Assembly (NCBI GenBank): GCA_021731325.1
Contig: JAKFXP010000022.1
Coordinates: forward strand, 1-13,114
Length of the DNA stretch: 13,114 nt
Direction: 5' to 3'
Origin: Parcubacteria group bacterium
GTDB lineage: Bacteria; Patescibacteriota; Minisyncoccia; Phycocordibacterales; UBA12088
Of the stretch, positions 1 through 7,722 are shown in pieces. Position 1 is the first letter of the stretch; every line of letters begins with the position of its first letter. Both the position numbers and the translations under genes were made by a program. The notes below the pieces were generated by a model. The model did no database searches. It was not told the DNA's origin and was given only the letters and a program-made list of their open reading frames with translations.

Positions 1-38
1 TGCATATGTAATTCTAGTAGTTCCTGACGGTAGTGATA

Positions 39-62
39 TAAAAACGCCACAAAAATGGCGCA
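39..62 (-). terminator. Rho-independent terminator after the pilB-like gene
   Basis: Read on the minus strand, a CGCCA / TGGCG stem with a six-base T-rich loop is followed at once by TTTTT and an AT-rich tail. The hairpin is short (five GC-rich pairs plus a possible G-T pair), but it lies about 75 bases beyond the TAG stop of the pilB-like gene and ends the minus-strand run. The rest of positions 1-134 shows no gene I can support. Confidence 0.65.
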
Positions 63-134
63 AGAGGAGGTTCCTCATAAACCGATAATCTATAATGTCA
101 CAGGTGGAGATTCTTGGCAAGAGTCCCGTCACCA

Positions 135-1604
135 CTACACGACATGCACGGCTTCTTCTACGGTGGTAATGCCGGCAAGTATCTTAAGCGCCGCATCGGT
201 CTTGAGGGTACGCATACCCTGCTCTATAGCAAGTGTCTGTACCTCAACAAGTGACTTTTGATCAAAAATCATGCTACGAATTTCGTCCGTAAAGAGCATG
301 ACTGAAAAGATGCCGACGCGACCCTTGAACCCAGTGTTACCGCACTTCTCACACCCTCTCCCGCGAGAGAATGGCCCCTGCGCACTCGTTAAACCAAAGT
401 GGTTCAAATGCAACTCAGATGGCTGATATGATTCTTTGCAATACGCGCACACCTTTCGTACCAACCGTTGCGCCACAATACCCTGGATACTATGCGCAAG
501 GAGACTGCGGGTAATACCCAAATCGAGAAGTCGTGCAATGGTACCCACGGTGGTATTCGCATGAATGGTTGAACCAACGAGGTGTCCTACGAGCGCACTG
601 CGCACCGCGTATTCAGCCGTCGCGGCATCACGAATCTCTCCCACCATAAGGACATCGGGATCTTGTCGCAAAACCGAAGACATTGCCCGCTCAAAGGTAA
701 ATCCACGTTGTTCACGTATCTCACACTGCCGCATCCAATCAAGGTGAAATTCAATTGGATCTTCAAGGGTGATGATATTTTTTTCTGCACTCTTAAGCTC
801 ACTTAACAGTGAGTAGAGGGTGGTCGTTTTTCCCGATCCGGTAGGTCCCGTTACCAAAATCATACCGTACGAGGCGAGGAGAATTTTTTGTAGGCGTGCA
901 AGTGATGCGTCATCCATTCCCAGGTCTTTTACGGACAAGAGTGCACTTGCTCGACTTAAGACGCGCATCACAATCACCTCACCATTCACCGAAGGAAAGA
1001 CCGATACTCGAACATCGAAGTAGTTGTCCTCTGCAATCGGGGTAGGTGGTCGTGCAGGAGTTCCTCGAGACCCACGACCCACCACACTATTCTGGTCGAT
1101 TTGTTGTATCACTAGCTCAAGGTGTCCATCCTGGGGCAATGCATGTTCCGCAATATCAAGATCTGCAAGTACTTTTACGGCATTTACCGTCAAGGAGTAC
1201 TCATCTATGGGACGCTGGGTAAAATCGCGCAACACTCCATCGATACGAAACCGTAGACGATACTCATTACGGCGAGGTTCAAAATGTATATCGGATGCAC
1301 CCTGGTGAATTGCCTCATTGAGGATTCCTCGCACAAAGAGCACGGCATCATGATGTAATTCGGGGTGAACGGCCGGATCAGATCCGGTCGATTGGTCTTG
1401 GTATTGCACCCGATGCCGTGCGGGTATGAGCGGTCCTTTTAACAGGTGCGTTTCCTCGACATTTGTTTGGGATGCGGGGGGTGCGGTGCGCAGGGGTGGC
1501 ACAATGGTTTGTGCTCCCCACGTTGGAGGAATCGAAGGAGTAGGGGGCGACGCAAAGCCGCTCCGCGTTGGGGGAGTCATGTTATTTAGAGCATATCGCT
1601 GCAT
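135..1604 (-). CDS. pilB: Type IV pilus assembly ATPase, PilB/GspE family
   Basis: Cytoplasmic hexameric ATPase that drives pilin polymerisation in type IV pili or related type II secretion/competence systems. The 489-residue product has the full motor core: Walker A GPTGSGKT at 253-260, Asp box LEDP near 280-283, Walker B DPDVLMVGEIRD at 315-326 with catalytic E323, His box GSTIH at 344-348, and a tetracysteine zinc site (C386, C389, C418, C421). The usual N-terminal MshEN/N1 domain is missing; about 80 Pro-rich, low-complexity residues stand in its place. A further low-complexity insert of about 25 residues (168-193) interrupts the N2 domain between DGHLEL and FDVRVS. The ATG at 1604 was chosen because an extended -10 element sits nine bases upstream; M9 is the alternative. 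It lies 22 bases downstream of the transglycosylase gene. No other pilus gene is in the window, so PilB versus GspE is by family likeness only. Confidence 0.92.
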   Translation of the reverse strand: MQRYALNNMTPPTRSGFASPPTPSIPPTWGAQTIVPPLRTAPPASQTNVEETHLLKGPLIPARHRVQYQDQSTGSDPAVHPELHHDAVLFVRGILNEAIHQGASDIHFEPRRNEYRLRFRIDGVLRDFTQRPIDEYSLTVNAVKVLADLDIAEHALPQDGHLELVIQQIDQNSVVGRGSRGTPARPPTPIAEDNYFDVRVSVFPSVNGEVIVMRVLSRASALLSVKDLGMDDASLARLQKILLASYGMILVTGPTGSGKTTTLYSLLSELKSAEKNIITLEDPIEFHLDWMRQCEIREQRGFTFERAMSSVLRQDPDVLMVGEIRDAATAEYAVRSALVGHLVGSTIHANTTVGTIARLLDLGITRSLLAHSIQGIVAQRLVRKVCAYCKESYQPSELHLNHFGLTSAQGPFSRGRGCEKCGNTGFKGRVGIFSVMLFTDEIRSMIFDQKSLVEVQTLAIEQGMRTLKTDAALKILAGITTVEEAVHVV

Positions 1605-1622
1605 ACACCTATCAGTATATCA
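1605..1622 (-). promoter_or_regulatory. Extended -10 promoter directly before pilB-like ATG
   Basis: On the minus strand TGA-TATACT (TATACT at 1614-1619) is followed by nine bases and then the ATG. An RNA start six to nine bases after the hexamer would fall at or beside the ATG, predicting a leaderless or near-leaderless message. An AGGTG lies so close to the ATG that it makes a poor Shine-Dalgarno site. Confidence 0.5.
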
Positions 1623-1626
1623 TCAC

Positions 1627-2406
1627 TTACCCTACCAACCCGAGTTGCTTGTTGATTACCGCACGCGTTGCGGCATCCGTGCGTCCAATATTTTTTTTCG
1701 TTTCTGGTTTTGTTTTACACGCAAGGTCTTTTTCGCACTGAAACTTCAACAATGCCTTGTAGGTAGCAACACCAAATCGTGTCGTCTCCGCACCTGGTGC
1801 GGTTACCTGGTACCCTGCCCGATTGAGCGCACGTTGCAACACGCGCACCTCGGGATCTATCACTCCGTATTTCAAGTTTTTTGTGAGTACGGTGCGTGCC
1901 TTCGATACCTGTATCGAAGTGCTGGTGCCTTCAGAGGTGGTGGCGGTGCTCGCGAGAGAGGTTGAAGCGCTCCCTGGTGCAACCGAGGGTGCATATGATA
2001 CCAACTCGGGTTGCGCTACTGACGCGGTGGAAGCCCAGCAGTGCGCCGATGGTTCCCATGGCGCAGTACCTTCACTGCGGTACAAGTCACGCGCATATCC
2101 TATGTTACCTACTAAGGTATCGATGTTGTACCCCCGTGCTTTTGCCTCGTCACGATGGAAGGTCTCGTTAATCTGAAAGAGTCCAATCATCTTTCCATCG
2201 TACCCTCCTCGGAGTGTTTCTCCGAAAGCATCGTATTGTCGTAATCCTGATTCACATCGTGCCACTTCTGCCATGATGGGTGCTTCGGCAAAGTACACAC
2301 GAATCGCCCGAGATACCACATCACTCGATAGAGCAGCGTGTACCTCGGGCGCTTGAATACTATATATACTAGCGACGACGAGCGCCGTAAGAACAAATTT
2401 TTGCAT
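1627..2406 (-). CDS. Secreted lysozyme/transglycosylase-like protein with peptidoglycan-binding domain
   Basis: Predicted exported cell-wall enzyme of 259 residues. Residues 1-24 form a signal peptide ending VHA. The region 40-125 resembles an SLT/lysozyme-like fold: ARCESGLRQ carries the likely catalytic glutamate E52, followed by GLFQIN (75-80) and the NIGYARDLY helix. C51 and C123 could form a disulfide. A Ser/Thr/Ala-rich linker (125-165) joins it to a C-terminal PG_binding_1-like domain (about 175-255, with VRVLQRALNRAGY and TRFGVATYKALLKFQ). It precedes the pilB-like gene by 22 bases, so the two may be co-transcribed; lytic transglycosylases often open the wall for pili or secretion systems, which fits but is inference. 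It could instead serve wall turnover. The start is supported by the signal peptide and by the -10 element next to it. Confidence 0.85.
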   Translation of the reverse strand: MQKFVLTALVVASIYSIQAPEVHAALSSDVVSRAIRVYFAEAPIMAEVARCESGLRQYDAFGETLRGGYDGKMIGLFQINETFHRDEAKARGYNIDTLVGNIGYARDLYRSEGTAPWEPSAHCWASTASVAQPELVSYAPSVAPGSASTSLASTATTSEGTSTSIQVSKARTVLTKNLKYGVIDPEVRVLQRALNRAGYQVTAPGAETTRFGVATYKALLKFQCEKDLACKTKPETKKNIGRTDAATRAVINKQLGLVG

Positions 2407-2424
2407 ACGGTATCTAGTATACCA
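2407..2424 (-). promoter_or_regulatory. Extended -10 promoter directly before transglycosylase ATG
   Basis: The minus strand reads TGG-TATACT (TATACT at 2416-2421), then nine bases and the ATG. The same bases form an inverted repeat, GGTAT-CTAGT-ATACC on the plus strand (2409-2423), which could be an operator or chance overlap with the -10. No Shine-Dalgarno sequence is visible, so a leaderless transcript is predicted. Confidence 0.5.
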
Positions 2425-2436
2425 AACATTTCTAAC

Positions 2437-2928
2437 TCAGTCTTCTTGGGGTAGGTATTGTTTACCTATATTGAAATCTTCTTGAGAGGCTACTAGGTAC
2501 CATCGAGGAAAATCCCCTTGTTCGTCACGCCAACGCGTAAGGAATTCTTCAAAGGTTATTTTGTAGGCTTCACCATTCCAGGGATCGTTCAGGGTAAGGT
2601 GGGTGTGGTCATACCCTACTGCAACCGAATAGTGATGTTCGTTTCCATCCATTTCTATGTAGTGTACTAAGACCGGTAATGCACGATCAATAAATGAACG
2701 CACCTCATCAAGCGAACCATCCACATGTACATAACAATACAGACCGTTATTCGTTAATAGTTCGATAATCGCCTGATGGTGGGTACCGTAGCGGGTGTCC
2801 GTCTGTAGGTCTCGCATAAGATGCGCCTCACTCGTCCGAATACCATAATACGCGAGAAGCATTTGCACAGAAGCCGCGCCACAGGAATACTCGGTGTCTT
2901 GTTTTGCATACGGTACATCAAGTCGCAT
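2437..2928 (-). CDS. C39-like cysteine peptidase (papain-like fold)
   Basis: A 163-residue protein that is essentially one peptidase C39-like domain. It opens with the family pattern PYAKQDTEYSCGAAS: Q10 is the expected oxyanion-hole residue and C16 the nucleophile. H99 (HHYSVAVGYD) and D115 (LNDPW) complete the catalytic set, so the protein looks active. It has no signal peptide, membrane segment or ABC transporter domain, unlike bacteriocin-exporting C39 transporters, so a stand-alone cytoplasmic peptidase or deamidase-like enzyme is more likely. The substrate cannot be named. It is 17 bases from the nuclease gene upstream and 30 bases from the transglycosylase gene downstream. The stop is UGA, which argues against UGA recoding in this genome. 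Confidence 0.85.
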   Translation of the reverse strand: MRLDVPYAKQDTEYSCGAASVQMLLAYYGIRTSEAHLMRDLQTDTRYGTHHQAIIELLTNNGLYCYVHVDGSLDEVRSFIDRALPVLVHYIEMDGNEHHYSVAVGYDHTHLTLNDPWNGEAYKITFEEFLTRWRDEQGDFPRWYLVASQEDFNIGKQYLPQED

Positions 2929-2945
2929 ATGCGGTAAGTATCACA
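2929..2945 (-). promoter_or_regulatory. Extended -10 promoter before C39 peptidase ATG
   Basis: TGT-GATACT on the minus strand (hexamer at 2937-2942) fills the 17-base gap between the nuclease stop and this ATG, with eight bases between hexamer and ATG. This matches the spacing before the pilB-like and transglycosylase genes. Confidence 0.45.
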
Positions 2946-3692
2946 CTAATGGTGGTGTGCATCAAGCGTGCGTCCAGTAAGAGACACCTCCCCCACAAAC
3001 GCACAGTGATCCGACACGCCACAGACCTGGCGCACGTTTTCGATTCGTATCCGTTCCAAAGACCACATATAATCAATCATGAGTGAGAGGTTGGGCACGC
3101 GGTGCAATACCGGGTCGATTGAGCTCACATACTCTGGTGGTATATTGTCGTACAGGCAATCCGCGAGTACGTGGTACAGTTCGGTGCCCCGCGGAATGTT
3201 GAAGTCGCCACAAAGTATGTCGGGGCGCGCCTCAGTAAGTAGCGGCAGAAACTTTTTCATGCGTTCTCGTTGGAAGTCGTCAGGGAGTCCCTTCTAACTT
3301 TTATAAAAATGAGTGGTGCCAAACACGACAGGCACGCCATTATGCTCTACCGTACCGGTCAAAAGTGACTGCCATACGGTGTCACGTTGCGTATCATCGC
3401 AAAAAGGAAGGGTGTCATCGGGTTTAAAGTACCATCTAGTGGTGGTGGCGGAGAATGGGGTGCGTGAGAGAAGTGCAATACCTTCAGGAAGTATCGCGCA
3501 ATCTCCGGTACGTCGCGCCGTGCACGTCATTGGAGCAAAGACCGTATGCATACCGAATCTTTCGGCAAGCAGATGCAGATCTTCTTCAAATACCTCTTGC
3601 AGGCACATGACATCTGGTTGTTCTACTTCGAAAAACGAGAGTACACGGTCTAGATGCCGATCATGTTCAATATTAAGTTGTATCAATTTCAT
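2946..3692 (-). pseudogene. Endonuclease/exonuclease/phosphatase (EEP) protein with in-frame UAG
   Basis: One reading frame of 249 codons interrupted by a single UAG at codon 133 (3294-3296). Both sides belong to one EEP metal-dependent phosphodiesterase/nuclease. Before the stop are LNIE (N7), LQEV (E33) and TTHFY (H128); after it are GDFN (D163, N165), MIDY (D207) and SDH (D228, H229), in normal order and spacing. The reading frame needs no shift. The stop falls in the loop after THFYKS, before a KGLPDDFQRERM-like helix where homologues continue. UAG is a normal terminator for several neighbours, so recoding is unlikely; a recent nonsense mutation, a sequencing error or read-through remain. 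The start was set at ATG 3692 (MKLIQLNIE); a GTG two codons upstream is possible. A restart at ATG 3260 would give only the C-terminal catalytic half. The gene lies 27 bases after the cupredoxin gene. Confidence 0.8.
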
Positions 3693-3719
3693 GCACACAT
3701 GATATCGTACGTGGGCACC

Positions 3720-4145
3720 CTATCCAAACACAATACTAAACTGATACATATTCATGCCACACATCCCTTCAAGCGTACCGTATGCCTTGTCGGCTGGTAT
3801 GGGTATGTCGGTCACCCCTGATGCAAGAAGTGTACCTTGGTAATTGATGGTAGGTATCACCACCGTTGATGAGCAATCATACGTATCTTGTGTGCGCATA
3901 CGTATCACCGTAGGCATCCCTGCGGTCGCCTGAGTGCTTCGCGGTGAATACCCTGCCCGCGCGGTTATATCGACGTACTGAATACCCTGCTCGATGACCG
4001 CACTACCCGTTGCTGCAATAATTGGGTCTTTATTGCGTATCGTCGTACCTGATCCGGAATCAGCATCCCCGACCAAAAATACCCCAACCCCAACAAGAAA
4101 TATGATTGTCAAAACTATACCAAGCGTACGATATGATGTATTCAT
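3720..4145 (-). CDS. Membrane-anchored cupredoxin-like protein
   Basis: A 141-residue protein with one N-terminal membrane anchor (about 7-26), a short Gly/Ser linker and a cupredoxin-like domain facing outside (about 55-141). The domain matches the pattern of cupredoxin domains attached to TauE/SafE copper proteins: AGYSPRSTQATAGMPTVIRM, then DTYDCSSTVVIP and a final GMCGMNMYQFSIVF. C91, C129, M131 and M133 are probable copper ligands; the classic His ligands of blue copper proteins are not evident, so Cu(I) binding is more likely than electron transfer. It is the last gene of the csoR-copA-TauE operon, 18 bases after the TauE-like gene, and probably accepts or buffers copper outside the membrane. 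Its own anchor shows it is an independent protein and not a fragment broken off the TauE-like gene. Confidence 0.8.
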   Translation of the reverse strand: MNTSYRTLGIVLTIIFLVGVGVFLVGDADSGSGTTIRNKDPIIAATGSAVIEQGIQYVDITARAGYSPRSTQATAGMPTVIRMRTQDTYDCSSTVVIPTINYQGTLLASGVTDIPIPADKAYGTLEGMCGMNMYQFSIVFG

Positions 4146-4163
4146 AGACTGTTTATAATTATG

Positions 4164-5162
4164 TTAAATAATACCAAATACCGTAAGCGCCGTATGCAGA
4201 TTAAAGAGGGCAAAGAGTATCACGAGGCACCCCACCACCTTGAAAAAGACGCCTCGGTACTTACTCTGCGCAAGATCGCGTGAACCAAATGATAGGAGAG
4301 CAAGCACCGGCAAGGTACCCAACGCAAAGGCTACCATGGTAAGGGCTCCCTGCACCATACTTCCAGAGGCAAGCGCCATGACCTGCATCGACTGCGTAAA
4401 TCCACAGGGCAAGAAAAAAGTACTGGTGCCAATCAATACCGGTGCTCCCCGTCCGAGTGACCGAGACCACACCGTGATGCGGTCAAATAGTCCCCGCGGA
4501 ATAGTGAACGCATGTACACGAGGGGTGAGCTCAAGGAGTTGTAAGCCCAATACGAGCATCACTACACTTACCACTATCCCGAGTATCGTACTCCCATATA
4601 CGCCGACTCGTACTACGCTCCCAAGGGCACCTAGAAGTCCCCCGAGTACAAAAAATCCGCCAAGTCTCCCAAGATGAAATAGTGCATGCGGTCGCATGGT
4701 TGCCCCCTTTCGAGCATACGTAGCAGACAAGGACAATACTAGTCCTCCCACCACTGCAAGACACGTCGAAACCGACGCAACAAGACCCACCAAAAATGCA
4801 GTGCTTAAGGAAGCGTCCCTGCCCGACAAGAGGGTCGTCACACCGAGCTGATCGAGTGACCGCAAGCCGACAATAATGAGTGCTACCAGGGGGGCTACTG
4901 CGTACCATTCGCGGAGCGTTGACCCATGGGTAGGGCGCGTGGGGTAAAACACATACCCATGTTCGCGTAACAGTTCGGTGCAATATGCTGCGCAGGATGC
5001 TGCAGTCTCGTCTCTTATCCCTGACAAGGTGATTGTCTCATCGGAAAGTGAGAGGTGTACCTCGTTGAATCCCTGCTCTTCAAGCGTTTCTTGTATCAGC
5101 ATCGTGCATGCGGTGCACGTCATACCGGTGACATACAACGTATGGGTGGGGGAATTTTTCAT
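4164..5162 (-). CDS. HMA domain fused to TauE/SafE (DsbD_2-like) membrane protein
   Basis: A 332-residue protein. Residues 8-50 resemble a heavy-metal-associated domain with the GMTCTAC copper site (C16, C19). Residues 85-332 form about six membrane segments of the TauE/SafE / DsbD_2 type, with one cysteine in each half: C134 (VSTCLAVVGG) and C253 (FFLPCGFTQSM), the pair expected in this family. Such proteins are often annotated as sulfite exporters, but fusion to an HMA domain and placement after copA point to copper handling or transmembrane thiol/copper transfer. The start is the ATG at 5162, which overlaps the copA stop as ATGA (four bases), a sign of translational coupling; an upstream in-frame ATG at 5321 lies deep inside copA and would add unrelated residues. 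The exact transported species is unknown. Confidence 0.85.
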   Translation of the reverse strand: MKNSPTHTLYVTGMTCTACTMLIQETLEEQGFNEVHLSLSDETITLSGIRDETAASCAAYCTELLREHGYVFYPTRPTHGSTLREWYAVAPLVALIIVGLRSLDQLGVTTLLSGRDASLSTAFLVGLVASVSTCLAVVGGLVLSLSATYARKGATMRPHALFHLGRLGGFFVLGGLLGALGSVVRVGVYGSTILGIVVSVVMLVLGLQLLELTPRVHAFTIPRGLFDRITVWSRSLGRGAPVLIGTSTFFLPCGFTQSMQVMALASGSMVQGALTMVAFALGTLPVLALLSFGSRDLAQSKYRGVFFKVVGCLVILFALFNLHTALTVFGII

Positions 5163-7384
5163 ACGCGGAGCGTTTTTAATCGTAATGAATTCACAACCAC
5201 CGAGACACTTGAGAGTGCCATCGCAGCTCCGGCGAAGACCGGATTGAGTACCACTCCAAACCATGGGTACAAAAGTCCCGCAGCAATTGGTATGCCAATC
5301 ACATTGTATGCAAATGCCCAAAAGAGATTTTGCTTCACGGTACGCATCGTTGCATGCGCGATGTGTATCGACTGGACGACCCGGCGCAGGTCACCGTGGA
5401 GGAGGGTGATGCCCGCGGAGGCCATGGCGACATCGGTACCCGTTGCCATTGCAATCCCCACATCTGCTACCGCAAGCGCCGGTGCATCATTGATACCATC
5501 TCCCACCATAGCAACGTGTGCCCCATTTTTTTGTAACGCGCGTATCTTTTCTGCTTTTTGATGAGGCAACACCTCTGCAATCACTGTCGTGATGCCCACT
5601 TCATGTGCAATGTACTGTGCCGCACGAGCATTGTCACCGGTGAGCATCACCACCTGGATACCTTGTGCTATAAGATCATGTACTGCTTGCTTCGCCTCCT
5701 CTTTTACCGTGTCACTCAGGGCAATGAGTGCAATGGGGGTTCCCTCCGCAGTGACTACTACCACCGTTTTGCCTTGATCTTCAAGCGTACGAATACGCGT
5801 ATCACTATCCACCCCCTCCGGCTTTTTTACCGCCACTCGCACCCCATCCACTACCCCCGTCACTCCAACACCCGGCAGTGCTTCAAACTGTGACACGGGG
5901 GGGAATACTGACGTATGCATAGTCGCGCGTTTTATAATTGCTTGTGCGAGGGGGTGTTCAGAGTCGTGTTCAACACTTGCTGCAAGAGTAAGTGCATGAG
6001 CTTCATCCATCGTGGTACTGAGCATAACGACGTCTACCACCTCCGGCACTCCTTTGGTCACCGTGCCTGTTTTATCGAATACGATGGTACGCACATTACT
6101 CAATCGCTCAAGCTGTTCCGCATCTTTTACCAGGATACCCTGCTGTGCCGCCTTGCCTACTCCCACAATAATAGCAGTCGGCGTTGCAAGACCAAGCGCA
6201 CACGGGCATGCAATCACAAGTACCCCCACAAATGATAGGAGTCCGTACGACAGTGCGGCCGAGGTACCGAGAATCGGTATGCCCACAATAAGCCATGTGA
6301 GGAGCGCGAGCAGTGCGATACCCAATACCATGGGGACAAAGACGGCAGACACCCGATCGGCCAATGCCTGAATGGGAGCACGTGACGCTTGGGCCTCTCC
6401 CACCATACGAATAATCTGTGCGAGCACCGTATCACTCCCCACGGCAGATGCGCGATACGTGATACTGCCCTGCTTGTTTAGGGTTGCACCCACCACCGTA
6501 GCACCCACCACCTTATCAACCGGTAATGATTCTCCGGTGAGCATCGATTCGTCAATCGTGGTGGTACCCGTCAAAATAACGCCATCGACCGGTATTTTTT
6601 CTCCTGGTTTCACGATGAGTATATCTCCTATACGCACCTCACCTATTGGTATCTCAACCTCTCTATCTTCACGAATCACCAATGCCGTCTTTGCTTGCAA
6701 ACCAATGAGGGCGCGCACGGCCTCGCCGGTTTTTTGTTTTGAACGCGCTTCGAGATATTTGCCGAGCGACACCAAACCAATGACAATAATCGTAACGTCG
6801 TAGTATGCAACACTCGTATCAAGGTAGGGTGCAAGAGGTCCTTCAAACGCGGAAACAGTAAAACTATAGAGGAATGCGGTTACGGTACCGATACCGATTA
6901 ATGTATCCATATTTGCCATTCCGTGACGCACAAATCGACCCACCCCCGCGAGATATGGTCGTCCCGCCAACACCAGCACCACAGTGGCGAGAATAGGCAT
7001 CAGGTGATGCATAAATTCCTCCACCACCACACTCATGTTTGGCAACCACCCAAGGTCGCGTGACAATACCTCCCAAGTCATGAGTGCTGCCGACAGTGCC
7101 ACAATCGGCAAGATAACGGTAAGCATACTACGCTCCTTTGCAAGATGTGTATCGACGGGTGCCGTTTCTGGTACCTCATCTACCGTGACGAGCGTGTAGC
7201 CGAATTTTTCGATTACACTACTCAGCTTTTTTGGAGTGGTCACCGCACTATCAAATGCAATACGGACACTTTCGGATGCATAACTTGCAGAAACATGCTC
7301 AACTCCTGGTTCTTTGGCGATTGCTTTTTCGATAATGACCGCACAGCTCGCGCAGTGCATACCCTGTATCTGGAACGTAGTCAT
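5159..7384 (-). CDS. copA: Cu(I)-exporting P1B-type ATPase CopA
   Basis: Inner-membrane ATP-driven Cu(I) export pump of 741 residues, full length for the family. Seen in order: one N-terminal HMA domain with GMHCASC (C11, C14); the TGES actuator loop at 283-286; the CPC metal site in the membrane (393-395); the DKTGT phosphorylation site at D437; SEHPL of the nucleotide-binding domain (H477, P478); GDGIND at 628-633; and the Cu+ signatures YN (693-694) and MALSS (722-726). These membrane residues, rather than the HMA domain alone, mark it as P1B-1 (copper/silver) instead of zinc/cadmium. It begins one base after the csoR stop (TAG-T-ATG) and overlaps the next gene by four bases. It is probably expressed with csoR from the CsoR-controlled promoter. 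Confidence 0.96.
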   Translation of the reverse strand: MTTFQIQGMHCASCAVIIEKAIAKEPGVEHVSASYASESVRIAFDSAVTTPKKLSSVIEKFGYTLVTVDEVPETAPVDTHLAKERSMLTVILPIVALSAALMTWEVLSRDLGWLPNMSVVVEEFMHHLMPILATVVLVLAGRPYLAGVGRFVRHGMANMDTLIGIGTVTAFLYSFTVSAFEGPLAPYLDTSVAYYDVTIIVIGLVSLGKYLEARSKQKTGEAVRALIGLQAKTALVIREDREVEIPIGEVRIGDILIVKPGEKIPVDGVILTGTTTIDESMLTGESLPVDKVVGATVVGATLNKQGSITYRASAVGSDTVLAQIIRMVGEAQASRAPIQALADRVSAVFVPMVLGIALLALLTWLIVGIPILGTSAALSYGLLSFVGVLVIACPCALGLATPTAIIVGVGKAAQQGILVKDAEQLERLSNVRTIVFDKTGTVTKGVPEVVDVVMLSTTMDEAHALTLAASVEHDSEHPLAQAIIKRATMHTSVFPPVSQFEALPGVGVTGVVDGVRVAVKKPEGVDSDTRIRTLEDQGKTVVVVTAEGTPIALIALSDTVKEEAKQAVHDLIAQGIQVVMLTGDNARAAQYIAHEVGITTVIAEVLPHQKAEKIRALQKNGAHVAMVGDGINDAPALAVADVGIAMATGTDVAMASAGITLLHGDLRRVVQSIHIAHATMRTVKQNLFWAFAYNVIGIPIAAGLLYPWFGVVLNPVFAGAAMALSSVSVVVNSLRLKTLRV

Positions 7385-7385
7385 A

Positions 7386-7655
7386 CTACTTTCGTTTAAG
7401 CTTATACACCTTTAATATTTCAGCCGTTGCTTTTTCTGGGTTCCCTGCACGAATCTGTGCAATGGCACAGTGCGAAAGGTGTCCTTCCATGAGCAGGTCT
7501 TCGACATTCGAGAGCGCTTGTTTGACTGCAGAAGTCTGGGTAATTACGTCGATACAGTACACATCTTCCTCAATCATGCGTTGCAGACCGCGCACCTGCC
7601 CTTCGACAAGTTTGAGTCGTCGCACGAGTGTTACTTTGTTCTCGGGTGATTTCAT
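7386..7655 (-). CDS. csoR: Copper-sensing repressor CsoR
   Basis: An 89-residue all-helical repressor of the CsoR/RcnR (DUF156) family. C34, H59 and C63 reproduce the C-H-C Cu(I)-binding triad (C36-H61-C65 in the Mycobacterium protein), with HLSHC giving the required three-residue spacing. This separates it from RcnR (nickel/cobalt), FrmR (formaldehyde) and CstR (persulfide). The family binds GC-rich palindromes as an apo-tetramer and releases DNA when Cu(I) binds. A matching perfect palindrome lies 15 bases upstream of the ATG, so it most likely represses its own operon. It is first in the operon, one base ahead of copA. The start is the only ATG consistent with the KVTLVRRLKLVEGQVRGL core, and a -10 hexamer lies eight bases before it. 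Confidence 0.95.
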   Translation of the reverse strand: MKSPENKVTLVRRLKLVEGQVRGLQRMIEEDVYCIDVITQTSAVKQALSNVEDLLMEGHLSHCAIAQIRAGNPEKATAEILKVYKLKRK

Positions 7656-7663
7656 ATACCACT

Positions 7664-7692
7664 AGTATAATACCCCTAGGGGGTATACATGC
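7664..7692 (-). promoter_or_regulatory. csoR operon promoter with very short leader
   Basis: The minus strand reads TATACT at 7664-7669, eight bases before the ATG. The 17 bases between it and the presumed -35 position (7687-7692, GCATGT, poor match) are exactly the CsoR palindrome. TATTAT, three bases upstream and overlapping, is an alternative -10. No Shine-Dalgarno sequence is visible; transcription would begin at or next to the ATG. Confidence 0.6.
7670..7686. promoter_or_regulatory. Probable CsoR operator
   Basis: ATACCCC-TAG-GGGGTAT: perfect seven-base arms around a three-base centre. It has the G/C tract flanked by TA/AT typical of CsoR operators and lies between the -10 and -35 positions of csoR, where a bound repressor would block RNA polymerase. 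It ends seven bases before the -35 element of the divergent plus-strand promoter, so both directions could be affected. Confidence 0.82.
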
Positions 7693-7693
7693 A

Positions 7694-7722
7694 TTGACGC
7701 ACATGTATAGATATGGTATATA
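7694..7722 (+). promoter_or_regulatory. Sigma-70 promoter for the repeat-protein gene
   Basis: TTGACG at 7694-7699, a 17-base spacer ending TGG, then TATATA at 7717-7722: near-consensus -35, ideal spacing and an extended -10. The expected RNA start near 7729 gives a leader of about 35 bases, with AGGAG at 7751-7755, eight bases before the ATG. It differs clearly from the short-leader promoters on the minus strand. Confidence 0.7.

Noticed and set aside
1..38. Possible new minus-strand gene starting at ATG 3-5, beyond the terminator
   Set aside because: Only one complete codon lies in the window; the upstream -10-like sequence is weak.
1426..2176. Long open frames on the plus strand opposite pilB-like and transglycosylase genes
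   Set aside because: They are antisense to genes with clear motifs, have Cys/Arg-rich composition without domains, and no promoter or SD.
2946..3692. UAG recoded as an amino acid
   Set aside because: UAG also ends the pilB-like, csoR, cupredoxin, msrAB and Cys-rich genes with sensible C-termini, so a general recoding does not fit.
4164..5321. Longer start for the HMA-TauE protein at 5321
   Set aside because: It would overlap copA by over 150 bases with unrelated residues; the ATGA overlap at 5162 begins right before the HMA domain.
4240..5561. Plus-strand open frames opposite copA and the TauE-like gene
   Set aside because: Shadow frames of well-supported genes; no recognisable protein features.
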